Below are positions 55,593 to 64,000 of a stretch of 64,000 nucleotides of DNA, one piece after another. Below the pieces are notes generated by a model. It was given only the letters and a program-made list of their open reading frames with translations, did no database searches and had not been told where the DNA came from. Source of the DNA: Candidatus Zhuqueibacterota bacterium. Lineage in GTDB: Bacteria > Zhuqueibacterota > Zhuqueibacteria > Oceanimicrobiales > Oceanimicrobiaceae. The stretch lies in NCBI GenBank assembly GCA_029262055.1, contig JAJDAD010000026.1, forward strand, positions 1-64,000. Reading direction: 5' to 3'. The first letter of the stretch is position 1; every line of letters begins with the position of its first letter. Position numbers and translations under genes: made by a program.

Positions 55593-56630
55593 ATGAATCG
55601 ACTTGTATTTTGGGCCGGCCTTGCTCTTGCTTTGCTATTGGGCGGTACGGAGAATTCAAGGTTTTCGCTTTTGCCGACCAAAGCATCGGCATGCGACTAT
55701 TGTCTGCTAACACAAGGACTTTCCCCTTTGGAGACAACACATGGGTTTGGTTTTCGGGTTGACGGCAGATACACGCGATTGAACTCGGTCTTTTCCGGCA
55801 GCAGTGAGGTGGAAAATCATGACAATGAAAAGGAAACTCATTTCACCACGCAATTTACCGGATTTTACAACGCGTCTGACAGGTTGACATTGATCGCAAT
55901 CATGCCAATTCCGCGGCGTTCAGTGTCCCTGACTTTGGAGAATGAACCGGGCCACGATGACGGCGAGGCTGGGGATGGGCACGCGGATGAACATACTGAC
56001 GAGCTTGTCCACGGGCATAGCGCGCCAGGCACGGCGTTTAGCGCTGGTGACTTGAATTTGCTCGGACGGTACACTTTCTTCAGTAAACACAACTATCAGC
56101 AGTCGACTCTGCTGGCAGTGCAGGGTGGTGTTAAAATTCCCACGGGAGCGACTGATAAACTGGACGACACCGGGGAGTTTTTGGACGCGCATATTCAACC
56201 CGGCACCGGATCCTGGAATTTCCTGGCGGGGTTGACTTTCAACTATGTCAAGAATCGTTTCGGACTGACCAGTAGTTTACTCTACTCGATAAATACCACT
56301 GGTGAATCCGGCGATGATGACTATAGGTTTGGCAACTGGTTGAATGCGGAAGTCACGGCCAAGTATCCGATCGTATCCGGCAAACGGAATCTATTCCTGT
56401 CCCTGGGGTTGAATGGAGAATTCCGCGGCAAGGAAGAGATCAACAATGTAACGCTCAGCAACACCGGCGGAGAGGTCTTATACCTTGCTCCGGGTTTACA
56501 ATTCATGTTTTCTCGCCGATTTGTATTGGAAGCATCTGTCTTTTATCCCTTTTATCATAATTTAGATGGCAGCGAGCAGCTCGGTGAGGATTTCAAATCG
56601 TTCTTTGGCATCAACTATGTCTTGAACTAG
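55593..56630 (+). CDS. Outer-membrane beta-barrel protein, transporter-like
   Basis: This is 345 residues from the ATG at 55593 (TGGAGG nine bases upstream); the track's start is 20 codons earlier. Signal peptide (LVFWAGLALALLLGG), then CDYCLLTQGLSPLETTHGFG. The rest is alternating beta strands, with a His/Asp/Glu-rich loop (~110-150, DDGEAGDGHADEHTDELVHGH) likely to bind metal. The C-terminal strand ends FFGINYVLN as in outer-membrane barrels. It resembles proteins annotated as transporters of the phenol MetA-pathway type. It follows the Cys/His-rich gene and may act with it on a metal. Confidence 0.75.
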   Translation: MNRLVFWAGLALALLLGGTENSRFSLLPTKASACDYCLLTQGLSPLETTHGFGFRVDGRYTRLNSVFSGSSEVENHDNEKETHFTTQFTGFYNASDRLTLIAIMPIPRRSVSLTLENEPGHDDGEAGDGHADEHTDELVHGHSAPGTAFSAGDLNLLGRYTFFSKHNYQQSTLLAVQGGVKIPTGATDKLDDTGEFLDAHIQPGTGSWNFLAGLTFNYVKNRFGLTSSLLYSINTTGESGDDDYRFGNWLNAEVTAKYPIVSGKRNLFLSLGLNGEFRGKEEINNVTLSNTGGEVLYLAPGLQFMFSRRFVLEASVFYPFYHNLDGSEQLGEDFKSFFGINYVLN

Positions 56631-56716
56631 ACTTTTGGCCCGGCCATTTGCTGATGCATTTGGCCGGGAACCAAATTCACTTTACAGTAGTGAGCTTTTT
56701 GTTCTAAATGATTCAT

Positions 56717-57073
56717 GGGGACGACATGGCTTCGACGGGGGTCGAGGAGCCAAGAACTGCATGCCGAGGTTTTTTCAGGTCCTCGTAAAACAACTGGAAA
56801 ACCTAATTAAACGCAGACAATTATGCGTATGCTTTGGCTGCCTAACTAGACAGCCCGCTTGCTTAGGCGCGGCCACGAAGTCTAAGCTAAGTGTCGATGC
56901 TTGTGGCTATATCACCCGCTCTGCTTGAGGGCAGGTGACGAATCCTTTCAAGCTGGTTTCGACGGGTTTTGTTTGTTGCACCTTTCGGAATGAGACCAAA
57001 CAATAAACTAAGCATGTAGATGTTTTTGGGGACTGTCCTTCGGACGTGGGTTCGATTCCCACCGTCTCCACCA
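56717..57073 (+). ncRNA. ssrA: Transfer-messenger RNA
   Basis: 357 nt. The 5' end GGGGACGACATGGCTTCGAC and 3' end TTCGATTCCCACCGTCTCCACCA form the tRNA-like acceptor (GGGGACG with CGTCTCC) and T-arm. The resume codon GCA at 56813 begins the tag ADNYAYALAA, stopped by TAA at 56843-56845. The ALAA end is the usual degradation signal. It rescues stalled ribosomes with SmpB. The ORF in the track at 56635-56928 is a shadow of this RNA. Confidence 0.97.
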
Positions 57074-57243
57074 TTTGTTACGCACCTCTTCCCAAGAGTA
57101 CTGCCTAAGGGTTGTACATTATTTTATGTCAGCCCTTGGTTGGCTCATCCCGTCAACTTCATCCAATAGGCTATCATCGCTTTTGCCGGTTCCCTGGTAG
57201 ATGACTCGTTACTGTTACTTACCTAATTCTCATCGGAGGCTTA

Positions 57244-57798
57244 ATGTTTATTCGGCGACAACTGATTCTGTTGCTACTTAGTGGTCTTGCTGTGACCGCC
57301 TCCACCCAGGGGAAAAAGTCTTCGCTACCGGACAGCGTGCGCTATCCCTGCAGGTATGATTCCAACTACAGTACGTTGGATTTTTGGGTCGGAACCTGGG
57401 ACGTTTTTGACAAGAAAGGAGATAAAGTCGGTACGAACATGATCGAAAAAATTCTTTCCGACTGCGCGGTGATAGAGAACTGGGAGGGCAGTAGCGGCTA
57501 TAAGGGAAAAAGCCTGTTCTACTACCATCAATCCGAAGCTGTCTGGAAGCAAGTTTGGGTGACGGAATATGCTACAAGTCCGCGAGGCCTGAAGGAAAAA
57601 GTGCTGGTTAAGCGCTTTGCCGGCGGCAGGACTCGTTTTCAGGGAGAACTAGAGGGTCCCAAGGGCACGATTCTCGATCGCACAACGTTGACGCCGCTAC
57701 TGGACGGTCGTGTAAAGCAGGTTATCGAGGTGTCCGCGGACGACGGCGAAACGTGGAATATGACTTTCGAAGCGTACTACGTGCGGCAGGGAGGGTGA
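57244..57798 (+). CDS. DUF1579-like lipocalin-type exported protein
   Basis: This 184-residue protein has a signal peptide (LILLLLSGLAVTAST). It continues with DFWVGTWDVFDKKGDKVGTNMIEKILSDCAVIENWEG, a pattern of DUF1579/lipocalin-like beta-barrels, ending with a strand-rich C-terminus. It has no catalytic features. The ATG has GGAGG five bases before. It is monocistronic. Confidence 0.7.
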   Translation: MFIRRQLILLLLSGLAVTASTQGKKSSLPDSVRYPCRYDSNYSTLDFWVGTWDVFDKKGDKVGTNMIEKILSDCAVIENWEGSSGYKGKSLFYYHQSEAVWKQVWVTEYATSPRGLKEKVLVKRFAGGRTRFQGELEGPKGTILDRTTLTPLLDGRVKQVIEVSADDGETWNMTFEAYYVRQGG

Positions 57799-57823
57799 GC
57801 AGAGTCAAGAAACCGCCCAGGCC

Positions 57824-58858
57824 TCAATCCAGGGTCAGAATCACCTTGCCGATACTCTTTCTGCTCTGCAGGTAGTCGTGTGCTTGAGCGGCCTGCTCAA
57901 ACGGGAAGGTCCTGCCAATAATTGGCCGCAGTTTGCCGGCATTGGCCCACTCGAGCAATTGCGCAAAAGCTTTTCCCAGCCGGTTGACACTTTCAAACAT
58001 GTATGCCAGATGAAAGGCTGCGATGGTCTTGTTGTCCGGCATCATTTTGAAGGGGTTAAATCGCGGCAGGGTCAGATACCTGTAAGCGAGTTTGAGCCAG
58101 TTCCGCCTTCTTCCGCTCGGCATCATGTCGCCTAAGCCGAAAATAATCAAACGGCCCATGGGATTGAGCAGCCGGTAGCCCTTACGAAATGACCTGCCGC
58201 CAATGGAGTCCATGATTAGATCCACGCCCTTACCGGAATTCAGTCGCCGAATCTCCTGTTCAAAATCCTGGGACTTGTAATTGATGGCATGCAGGTCGGC
58301 TATGGATTTGATGAACTCGATCTTGGCGGGCGAACCACAAGTTGCAAAGATCTCGGACTGGAAGATTTTCGCTATTTGCAAGGCGGCCGTCCCGACTCCA
58401 CCGGCAGCAGCATGAATCAACACTTTCTCCCCGACCGCAATGTGTCCGAGGTTGATCATGCCGTGATAGGCGGTCAAGTAGGTGGTGGGAAAGCCTGCCC
58501 CTTCTTCATAGGAGAATCCATCCGGCAACGGTTTGACGAGAGCCTGGTCGGTTTTCACATAAGATTTGTAACCGCCGAACCGGGTGACGGCAAATACTCT
58601 TTGACCGACCGTCAGATTCTTGACTCCGAGTCCAACTTCTGCGACCGTTCCCGCGACCTCGAACCCCGGCACAAAAGGAGCCTTGGGCGCTGCCGCGTAC
58701 AGCCCCATCCGTTCAAAGATATCCGCGAAATTCAGGCCGACCGCCTTGACTTCGACCAGAACCTCCCCGTCGGATAGGGCAGAGATCGGTTCTTCTCTGA
58801 TTTTCAGGACCTCGGAGGGTCCAAAGCGCGTAATTTCTATTATTTGAGCCGATTTCAT
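57824..58858 (-). CDS. Medium-chain zinc-type oxidoreductase (quinone oxidoreductase-like)
   Basis: This 344-residue MDR protein has VKAVGLNFADIFERMGLY, PFVPGFEVAGTVAEVGLGVKN and the NAD(P)-binding LIHAAAGGVGTAALQIAK. The zinc ligands of alcohol dehydrogenases are absent. It is close to synaptic-vesicle VAT-1/quinone oxidoreductase relatives that reduce quinones or enones with NADPH. It stands alone. Confidence 0.88.
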   Translation of the reverse strand: MKSAQIIEITRFGPSEVLKIREEPISALSDGEVLVEVKAVGLNFADIFERMGLYAAAPKAPFVPGFEVAGTVAEVGLGVKNLTVGQRVFAVTRFGGYKSYVKTDQALVKPLPDGFSYEEGAGFPTTYLTAYHGMINLGHIAVGEKVLIHAAAGGVGTAALQIAKIFQSEIFATCGSPAKIEFIKSIADLHAINYKSQDFEQEIRRLNSGKGVDLIMDSIGGRSFRKGYRLLNPMGRLIIFGLGDMMPSGRRRNWLKLAYRYLTLPRFNPFKMMPDNKTIAAFHLAYMFESVNRLGKAFAQLLEWANAGKLRPIIGRTFPFEQAAQAHDYLQSRKSIGKVILTLD

Positions 58859-59153
58859 CGTTTTCCCAAACCTCTCTGTCTGATTCTAACATGACTGCTC
58901 AGAGCATGATTCTGCTTGTTCTGGTGGCACGAGCGACTGGCGCTGCGTCCTGCAAACAACGAACGGAATTATTCCGGCCAACATCAAGGACTCTGTTAGC
59001 TCAACAAAAACTTGACAATTTGCAATAAAGGATGTTTCTTTCTTGTTATGAGATTAAGTTGTCCGATTTTGCTTGTCGGCTACTGTAGACGCGCATCCTT
59101 TGTCAGGTTCGGAAAGATGTGTGAATTATTCCATAAGGAAGGAGAGAAAAGGC

Positions 59154-60398
59154 ATGGCCATCAATCTGGATCCCAAAGATTACTATCGTCTGCCGTGGAG
59201 TTTGACTGACAACGCGATTTGTTGGCTGGAGCCAACCTGGAAATGTAACATCTACTGTCAGGGCTGTTATCGAATCAACGATCCCAGAGGGCACAAATCA
59301 CTCGAACAAATCAAGACGGAACTGGACGTTTTTCGCAAGTTTCGGATTACGGATGGGATTTCGATAGCCGGGGGCGAGCCACTCATTCATCCCGACATCG
59401 TGGAAGTAGTACGCATGGTTGCTTCCGATGGCACCAAGCCGGTCATCAACACAAACGGCGTAGCGCTCACCGAGGAGCTCTTGATGGAGTTGAAGCAGGT
59501 CGGCGCAAAAGGATTCACCTTTCACGTGGACAGCAAGCAGCAGCGCGCGCATTGGAAGGACAAGAGCGAAATGGAGCTGTGCGAACTGCGGGAGCAATTG
59601 GCGGAAATGGTGCATCGTGCCGGTGGGTTGTCCTGTGCGTTCAACTCGACTGTTTATGACGACACACTGCAATACGTGCCGGACTTAGTAGAATGGGCGC
59701 AGAAGCACATCGACAAGGTACACGTGATGGTCTTCATCGCCTACCGCGCTGCGGACGCCGACGGGCGTTTCGACTACTATGCCGGGGGCGAAAAGGTCGA
59801 GATGGATGAGGTTCCGTACGTAGTGGAAGACGAAGTCAGGAAAGAAATCCAATCGACCGATATTTACGAACGCTTGCAGGAACGTTTCCCGGACTTTGAC
59901 ACTGCGGCCTATCTTAACGGCACTCATAAGCCCGATTCGTTCAAGTGGTTATTGAGTGGCCGTATCGGTACCAAAGACCGGATTTACGGTTACGTCGGGC
60001 CACGGTTTATCGAAGCGTCCCAGGCCTTGCACCATTTACGCCATGGTCACTACCTGGCTTACACGGACCCGAAAGTCCACCGGCGCGGCAAGGCAATGTT
60101 ACTCGTGTCGCTTATCGACAAGAAACTCAGAAAGGTGGCCAGGAAGTATTTGTTGGCGGCCTTGAAGAATCCTCTGCGTTTATTCAAGCGGCTGCATTAT
60201 CAATCGATCATGATGATTCAACCCATCGACGTGCTCGATGACGGGTCGCAGAACATGTGCGACGGCTGCCCGGATATGACGGTTCTGGATGGCAAGTTGG
60301 TCTGGTCGTGCCGCATCGAAGAGCCGTTGCAGTATGGTTGCTTTGTGCAATCAATTCCAAAGAAGAACCGTTCGCTCGAATCGGAAACGGCAAAGTAA
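59154..60398 (+). CDS. Radical SAM protein with C-terminal cysteine cluster
   Basis: This is 414 residues from the ATG at 59154 (AAGGAGAG upstream). The radical SAM motif is CNIYCQGCY, followed by SIAGGEPLIHP and NTNGVALTE. A C-terminal MCDGCPDMTVLDGKLVWSCRIEEPLQYGCFV adds four more cysteines, likely a second cluster. Unlike the 40.7-kb enzyme, the spacing is not SPASM. Substrate unknown. The second radical SAM gene starts 12 bases after its stop with its own ribosome-binding site, so the two act together. Confidence 0.85.
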   Translation: MAINLDPKDYYRLPWSLTDNAICWLEPTWKCNIYCQGCYRINDPRGHKSLEQIKTELDVFRKFRITDGISIAGGEPLIHPDIVEVVRMVASDGTKPVINTNGVALTEELLMELKQVGAKGFTFHVDSKQQRAHWKDKSEMELCELREQLAEMVHRAGGLSCAFNSTVYDDTLQYVPDLVEWAQKHIDKVHVMVFIAYRAADADGRFDYYAGGEKVEMDEVPYVVEDEVRKEIQSTDIYERLQERFPDFDTAAYLNGTHKPDSFKWLLSGRIGTKDRIYGYVGPRFIEASQALHHLRHGHYLAYTDPKVHRRGKAMLLVSLIDKKLRKVARKYLLAALKNPLRLFKRLHYQSIMMIQPIDVLDDGSQNMCDGCPDMTVLDGKLVWSCRIEEPLQYGCFVQSIPKKNRSLESETAK

Positions 60399-60410
60399 GG
60401 TGGGTGCGAT

Positions 60411-61715
60411 TTGCCGGTGACACATCCCTGGGCAGGCAATTATTTTGTATCAACCTATCCGCCGTTTTCAGCGTGGGATAGAAGCACTGCTGCGCGGCCC
60501 CATCCTCAGTTAGAGCGATTTAGGGCGGACGCTGCCGGGGTTCCTCTAGGGCTCTACGTCCACATTCCCTTCTGTACGGTGCGCTGCCTGTATTGCTACT
60601 ATCTTTCATCAGCGGGCAGGTCGGAGTTGGAAATCGACAGCTACGTCGATGCGCTGGTCCGGGAGTTTACACTTCTGCTTGATGGTCCTGGAATCGGAGA
60701 GAGGGAGCCGGAGTTTGTCTACTTCGGCGGTGGCACGCCATCGATCTTGTCGGCCCCGCAAATCCAAAAGCTTCTCTGCAAGCTCAAAGCACTCTTGCCC
60801 TGGACATCTCTGCAGGAGGCTACCTGGGAGGTTGCGCCAACCACGGTTACGAAAGGGAAGCTCGACGTTCTTCGCAAGGCCGGGATTACGCGCATCAGCA
60901 TGGGCATTCAGCAGCTCGACGATGACGTTCTTAAGACAAACGGCCGGGTTCATTTGAGCCAGGATGTTGACCGCGCTCTCAAATTGCTCCGGCAATTTGA
61001 TTTTGATGTCGTTAACCTCGACTTGATCGTCGGCTTGATCGGAGAAAGTGAGGAGACGTTCAGCACCAGCCTCGACCGGGTTATCGGGATGAACCCGGAT
61101 AGCGTTACGATTTATCAATTGGAGATTCCCGAGAATACGCCCCTGTTCCGCTTGTATTCTGAGGGCAAACTTGACGATGTTCCACCGTCCTGGCGGCTGA
61201 AGCGAGCCCGGTTGGCCAGAGGATTTGAAACACTGGAGGCAGCAGGCTACCAGATCAGAAGTGCCTACACTGCCGCAAGGCCCGCAAAAAACCAATTCGT
61301 TTACCAGGATGCCCAGTATCACGGCGCTGATCTCCTGGGGATTGGTGCATCTGCCTTTTCTTATTATAGCGGACTTCATTATCAAAACGTGACTTCGCCG
61401 AAGGAATATCTCAACCGTATCAACCGGGGCGACCAGCCGATCGAACGGTCGTACTCCCTGAGTCCGGACGAACGCCTGGTGCGCGAGTTTGTGCTGCAGT
61501 TGAAATTGGGCTACGTGAGTGAAAGCGACTTCACGAAGAAATTTGGCGTTTCCATCTTCGACCGTTTTTCCGACACAATTAGCGACTTTGAACGGCGGGG
61601 TCTATTGACTAAGAGTCGTGACGATCTTATTTTGACCCGGGAAGGCCTGTTGCAGGTAGATGAACTGTTGCCGGTTTTTTATCTGCCCGAGCACCAGGGC
61701 ATCCGATATTCGTAG
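60411..61715 (+). CDS. HemW-like radical SAM protein
   Basis: This is 434 residues from a TTG with AAGGTGGG upstream, 12 bases after the previous stop. The radical SAM motif is IPFCTVRCLYCYYL. Coproporphyrinogen dehydrogenase HemN carries a fourth Cys, which HemW and this protein lack. YFGGGTPSIL, GITRISMGIQQLDDDVL, FDVVNLDLIVGLIGE and a HemN_C end (SLSPDERLVREFVLQLKLG) are also present. HemW inserts haem. A role as partner of the preceding radical SAM protein is suggested by operon structure. Confidence 0.88.
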   Translation: MPVTHPWAGNYFVSTYPPFSAWDRSTAARPHPQLERFRADAAGVPLGLYVHIPFCTVRCLYCYYLSSAGRSELEIDSYVDALVREFTLLLDGPGIGEREPEFVYFGGGTPSILSAPQIQKLLCKLKALLPWTSLQEATWEVAPTTVTKGKLDVLRKAGITRISMGIQQLDDDVLKTNGRVHLSQDVDRALKLLRQFDFDVVNLDLIVGLIGESEETFSTSLDRVIGMNPDSVTIYQLEIPENTPLFRLYSEGKLDDVPPSWRLKRARLARGFETLEAAGYQIRSAYTAARPAKNQFVYQDAQYHGADLLGIGASAFSYYSGLHYQNVTSPKEYLNRINRGDQPIERSYSLSPDERLVREFVLQLKLGYVSESDFTKKFGVSIFDRFSDTISDFERRGLLTKSRDDLILTREGLLQVDELLPVFYLPEHQGIRYS

Positions 61716-61964
61716 TGATTCTGAAATAGTCTAATCTGAGTTTTCAAGAATCTGTGGTGGCATGAATCTAACATGCCTGTCATTCAGGAGGAATCCTTTC
61801 TGAATAGGCCGGGAGGCTTCGACCGGCTGGGATCCAATCTAAGAGAGCCTTCCGGGGTGACCGCAAAGTAATTCAAGAGCAATACGGAATGATTGCGGCT
61901 TACAAAGGAGGGGCTATGCTGATCCGATTCCTGCCAGTACTTTTCCGAAAAGGTGAGCATCGCA

Positions 61965-63158
61965 ATGGATAATTTATCCGACATCGTCGCTTTGTCTGCC
62001 GTTCGTACTCCCATCGGCAGGTTCGGGGGTACGTTGCGCTATGTGCCTTCATTTGACCTCGGTGCAGTTGCGATCAGGCAGGCAGTGCAGCGCGCGGGTG
62101 TCCCGCCCGAACAGGTCGACGAGGTCATTCTCGGGAGCTGCAGGCAAGCAGGCAACGGGCCAAATCCGGGACGTACCGCGGCCGTGCGTGGCGGCATTCC
62201 GATTGCGGTCCCCGTGTCCACGATAAACATGGCTTGTCCTTCGGGAATGAAGACGGTCGCTTTGGCGGCGCAGTCGCTGCGCCTGGGCGAGGCAAATATT
62301 GTTATTGCCGGTGGTTTCGATAGCATGAGTACCATACCGTACCTGCTTAAAGGCGCGCGCTGGGACGGCCTGAAACTGGGAGACAAGAAGCTCGAAGACG
62401 GCTGGAGTGACAGCGTGGATCCGCTCATCGGCCAGGGTATGGGAGAGACCGCGGAGAACTTGTTTGACAAGTACGGAATCCCACGACAGGAACAGGACGT
62501 GTTTGCTGCCGAAAGTCATGGCAAGGCGTCGCATGCACAGAGGAGCGGGTGGTTCAAAGACGAAATTGTTCCCGTTGATGTGCCGCCGGTGGGCAAAGGC
62601 GGGGCGACACTTTTTGAGCAGGATGAAACCATTCGGCATAGCGTTGACCCGGATAAGATGAAACGGCTGCCACCGGTCTTCCGAAAAGGTGGTACCGTGA
62701 CTGCGGGCAACACCTGCCAGATGAGTGATGGCGCGTGCGCGCTGGTTTTGACTAGCCGGGAGACGGCGAAGACGCTGGGGGTGGCCCCGCTTTTTTCTAT
62801 GGTTTCCTACAGCCAGATGGCGGTGGACCCGGCCACAATGGGCGAAGGCCCTGCACTGACCATTCCCGCTGCCCTGCAACGCGCGCAGCTAACCCTCGCT
62901 GATATGGATTTAATCGAGGTCAACGAGGCCTTCGCAATCCAGGTGCTTGCCAATGAAAAAGCGCTGCAGTGGGATCGCGACAAACTAAATGTACACGGCG
63001 GCGCCATCGCACTCGGCCATCCAACCGGAATCAGCGGCGCCCGCATCCTGGTAACTCTTTATTACGCGCTGAAACGTCTCGACAAAACGCTTGGTATTGC
63101 AAGTATTTGTGGTGGTGGTGGTGTAAGTATGGCGATGGTGATCAGGCGGGAGGTGTGA
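61965..63158 (+). CDS. Acetyl-CoA acetyltransferase (thiolase)
   Basis: This is 397 residues from the ATG at 61965, with AAAGGTGAG at the proper distance (the track's GTG is 4 codons upstream). All thiolase landmarks are present: VRTPIGRFGGTLR, the nucleophile NMACPSGM, NEAFAIQVLA, GGAIALGHPTGISGARI and the C-terminal CGGGGVSMAMV. It condenses or cleaves acetyl-CoA and acetoacetyl-CoA in the cytoplasm. There are no beta-oxidation genes beside it, so direction is unclear. Confidence 0.93.
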   Translation: MDNLSDIVALSAVRTPIGRFGGTLRYVPSFDLGAVAIRQAVQRAGVPPEQVDEVILGSCRQAGNGPNPGRTAAVRGGIPIAVPVSTINMACPSGMKTVALAAQSLRLGEANIVIAGGFDSMSTIPYLLKGARWDGLKLGDKKLEDGWSDSVDPLIGQGMGETAENLFDKYGIPRQEQDVFAAESHGKASHAQRSGWFKDEIVPVDVPPVGKGGATLFEQDETIRHSVDPDKMKRLPPVFRKGGTVTAGNTCQMSDGACALVLTSRETAKTLGVAPLFSMVSYSQMAVDPATMGEGPALTIPAALQRAQLTLADMDLIEVNEAFAIQVLANEKALQWDRDKLNVHGGAIALGHPTGISGARILVTLYYALKRLDKTLGIASICGGGGVSMAMVIRREV

Positions 63159-63185
63159 AGGCTCGTTTGCTGGTTTTATTGTCCA

Positions 63186-63498
63186 TCAGAGTGTTTTCCC
63201 TTCGGTCGAAATTCTATATTCCAATGTCGACTTAAGACCGGCCCGATCTGCAAATTCTTTTTCATCATACACGAGTAAATCTAGGGCGTTCGAAAAAACA
63301 TGACGTACTTTTCGCCTGATTGCCCTCTATGACATCTAGTTTCCTTTTGTCTCCCAGGTCGGTGATCACGCATAAATCGATATCGCTATCACTATCGGGA
63401 TGGCCGTGAGCCCGTGAGCCGAAGAGGATGATTCTCTTGACGGAAAACTTCTCCTTGATAGCGTTGGCCAGATGAGCGATTTGGTCTTGTGTTTCCAT
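63186..63498 (-). pseudogene. MNT-type nucleotidyltransferase, frameshifted
   Basis: From the ATG at 63498 (AGGAGAG upstream) the sequence reads as a minimal nucleotidyltransferase with IILFGSRAHGHPDSDSDIDLCVIT, the GSx10DxD metal motif. At codon 57-58 the frame breaks. Omitting one G (63327) restores a typical continuation, RAIRRKVRHVFSNALDLLVYDEKEF..., to a TGA at 63186-63188. The track's ORF (63265-63555) stops early with an unrelated tail. It is either a recent +1 mutation or a sequence error. No HEPN partner gene follows at 63159-63185. Confidence 0.8.
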
Positions 63499-64000
63499 CA
63501 AGACTCTCCTTTGCTTCTGCTGTTCAAAACGGAGCTCGTGGTGATGGTTTATCACTACGCACCAAGTCTAATATCTTGAAAACATTATCAAGCTAACTAA
63601 AATATTATGGCAATCGAAAGCAAGTAAGCATTTCGATTTGCACCCCCAGCTTCATTTCAATCCAGCTTCGAAAGCGCGGTGAAGTCACAGCCGAAGGCGG
63701 GAGACCAGTTAGTTGAGGGAACTGCTAAATAGCCCTGGGAAAGCCGAATCATGAAATTGACGATGCTTGTGAGTGGAAGAGACCTTGGTGCGGCAATGAT
63801 AAGGGTAGATGTAACTGCAAGTCAAACCACTGAGACCGCAGAGTTGGGACTAAATGATTCTTCGAATTCCATGTTTTCCACCAACCCATAATACTTAATC
63901 TTCTTGTGTAAATTCGTTCGGTCTATGTCCAGCTCTCTGCCTGACTGACGTCAAACTGTCCGAACTTTGGCAAATCACCCCATGTAGAGCAGCATTTAGT
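63499..64000. other. Terminal intergenic region, no gene recognised
   Basis: About 500 bases to the window end without a credible ORF. The segment 63680-63860 is purine-rich and has short complementary stretches. I do not recognise an RNA family or mobile element in it. Confidence 0.4.

Noticed and set aside
56635-56928. 97-aa ORF downstream of the barrel gene
   Set aside because: It overlaps ssrA, whose tRNA-like ends, tag frame and 3' CCA are complete.
58859-59153. Possible tRNA or riboswitch before the radical SAM pair
   Set aside because: No cloverleaf, and no recognisable aptamer core; TTGACA at ~59011 has no matching -10 box.

Overview
The window is bacterial chromosome of roughly balanced base composition, with about 50 protein genes, one tmRNA and no IS element, prophage or CRISPR array that I can see. 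A TonB-type receptor with a carboxypeptidase-regulatory-like domain, a PorV/UPF0164-like outer-membrane protein, many PD40 (TolB-like) and TPR lipoproteins, secreted M28 peptidases, a pentahaem cytochrome c lipoprotein and a CoxSML-type molybdenum hydroxylase together suggest a Gram-negative member of the FCB group, perhaps a candidate phylum such as KSB1 or Zixibacteria. That placement is inference from gene content. There is no rRNA here to test it.

Layout. 0-6 kb: TonB receptor cut by the left edge (absent from the ORF track), PD40 lipoprotein, pentahaem cytochrome, thioredoxin, and a J-domain/zinc-ribbon/PilZ fusion. 6-14.4 kb: M28 peptidase; a DUF559 nuclease gene bracketed by two ~148-bp structured direct repeats; AllF/FdrA and AllG/DUF1116 (oxamate/allantoin-type carbamoyl transfer) carrying two copies of a palindromic repeat; a divergent OPT transporter. 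14.5-22.4 kb: TPR and PD40 lipoproteins, an AT-rich RDD membrane protein, SppA, a LysM membrane protein, and MarR plus YceI with palindromic operator candidates. 22.6-26.7 kb: an overlapping TrlF-like PHP/SMC-type ATPase and AlbA_2/HATPase protein, a candidate defence module. 26.9-34.9 kb: M28 peptidase, S66 LD-carboxypeptidase, and a CoxSLM operon interrupted between coxS and coxL by a DUF5674 gene and a small partner gene, with a divergent MOSC gene.

34.9-40.4 kb holds a three-gene operon: a PorV-like barrel, a TPR/Ig-like/TM/P-loop ATPase protein, and a paralogous P-loop ATPase fused to a Ser/Thr kinase. It looks like an undescribed envelope-to-cytoplasm signalling system and is one of my top two candidates. 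40.5-46.6 kb: radical SAM protein and a surface-polysaccharide cluster (two GT4 enzymes, flippase, nucleotidyltransferase). 46.6-53.1 kb: rhodanese pair, then the conserved arylesterase / ybbA / ybbP neighbourhood with rsgA inserted. 53.1-57.8 kb: ferredoxin-SCP2 protein under a MarR with an apparently leaderless promoter, a Cys/His-rich protein plus outer-membrane barrel, ssrA (tag ADNYAYALAA) and a DUF1579-like protein. 57.8-64 kb: MDR oxidoreductase, two tandem radical SAM enzymes, a thiolase, and an MNT nucleotidyltransferase broken by one extra base.

Boundaries follow the supplied ORF track except where a ribosome-binding site or signal peptide argued for another start. All functions are by recognition of motifs, not by search.
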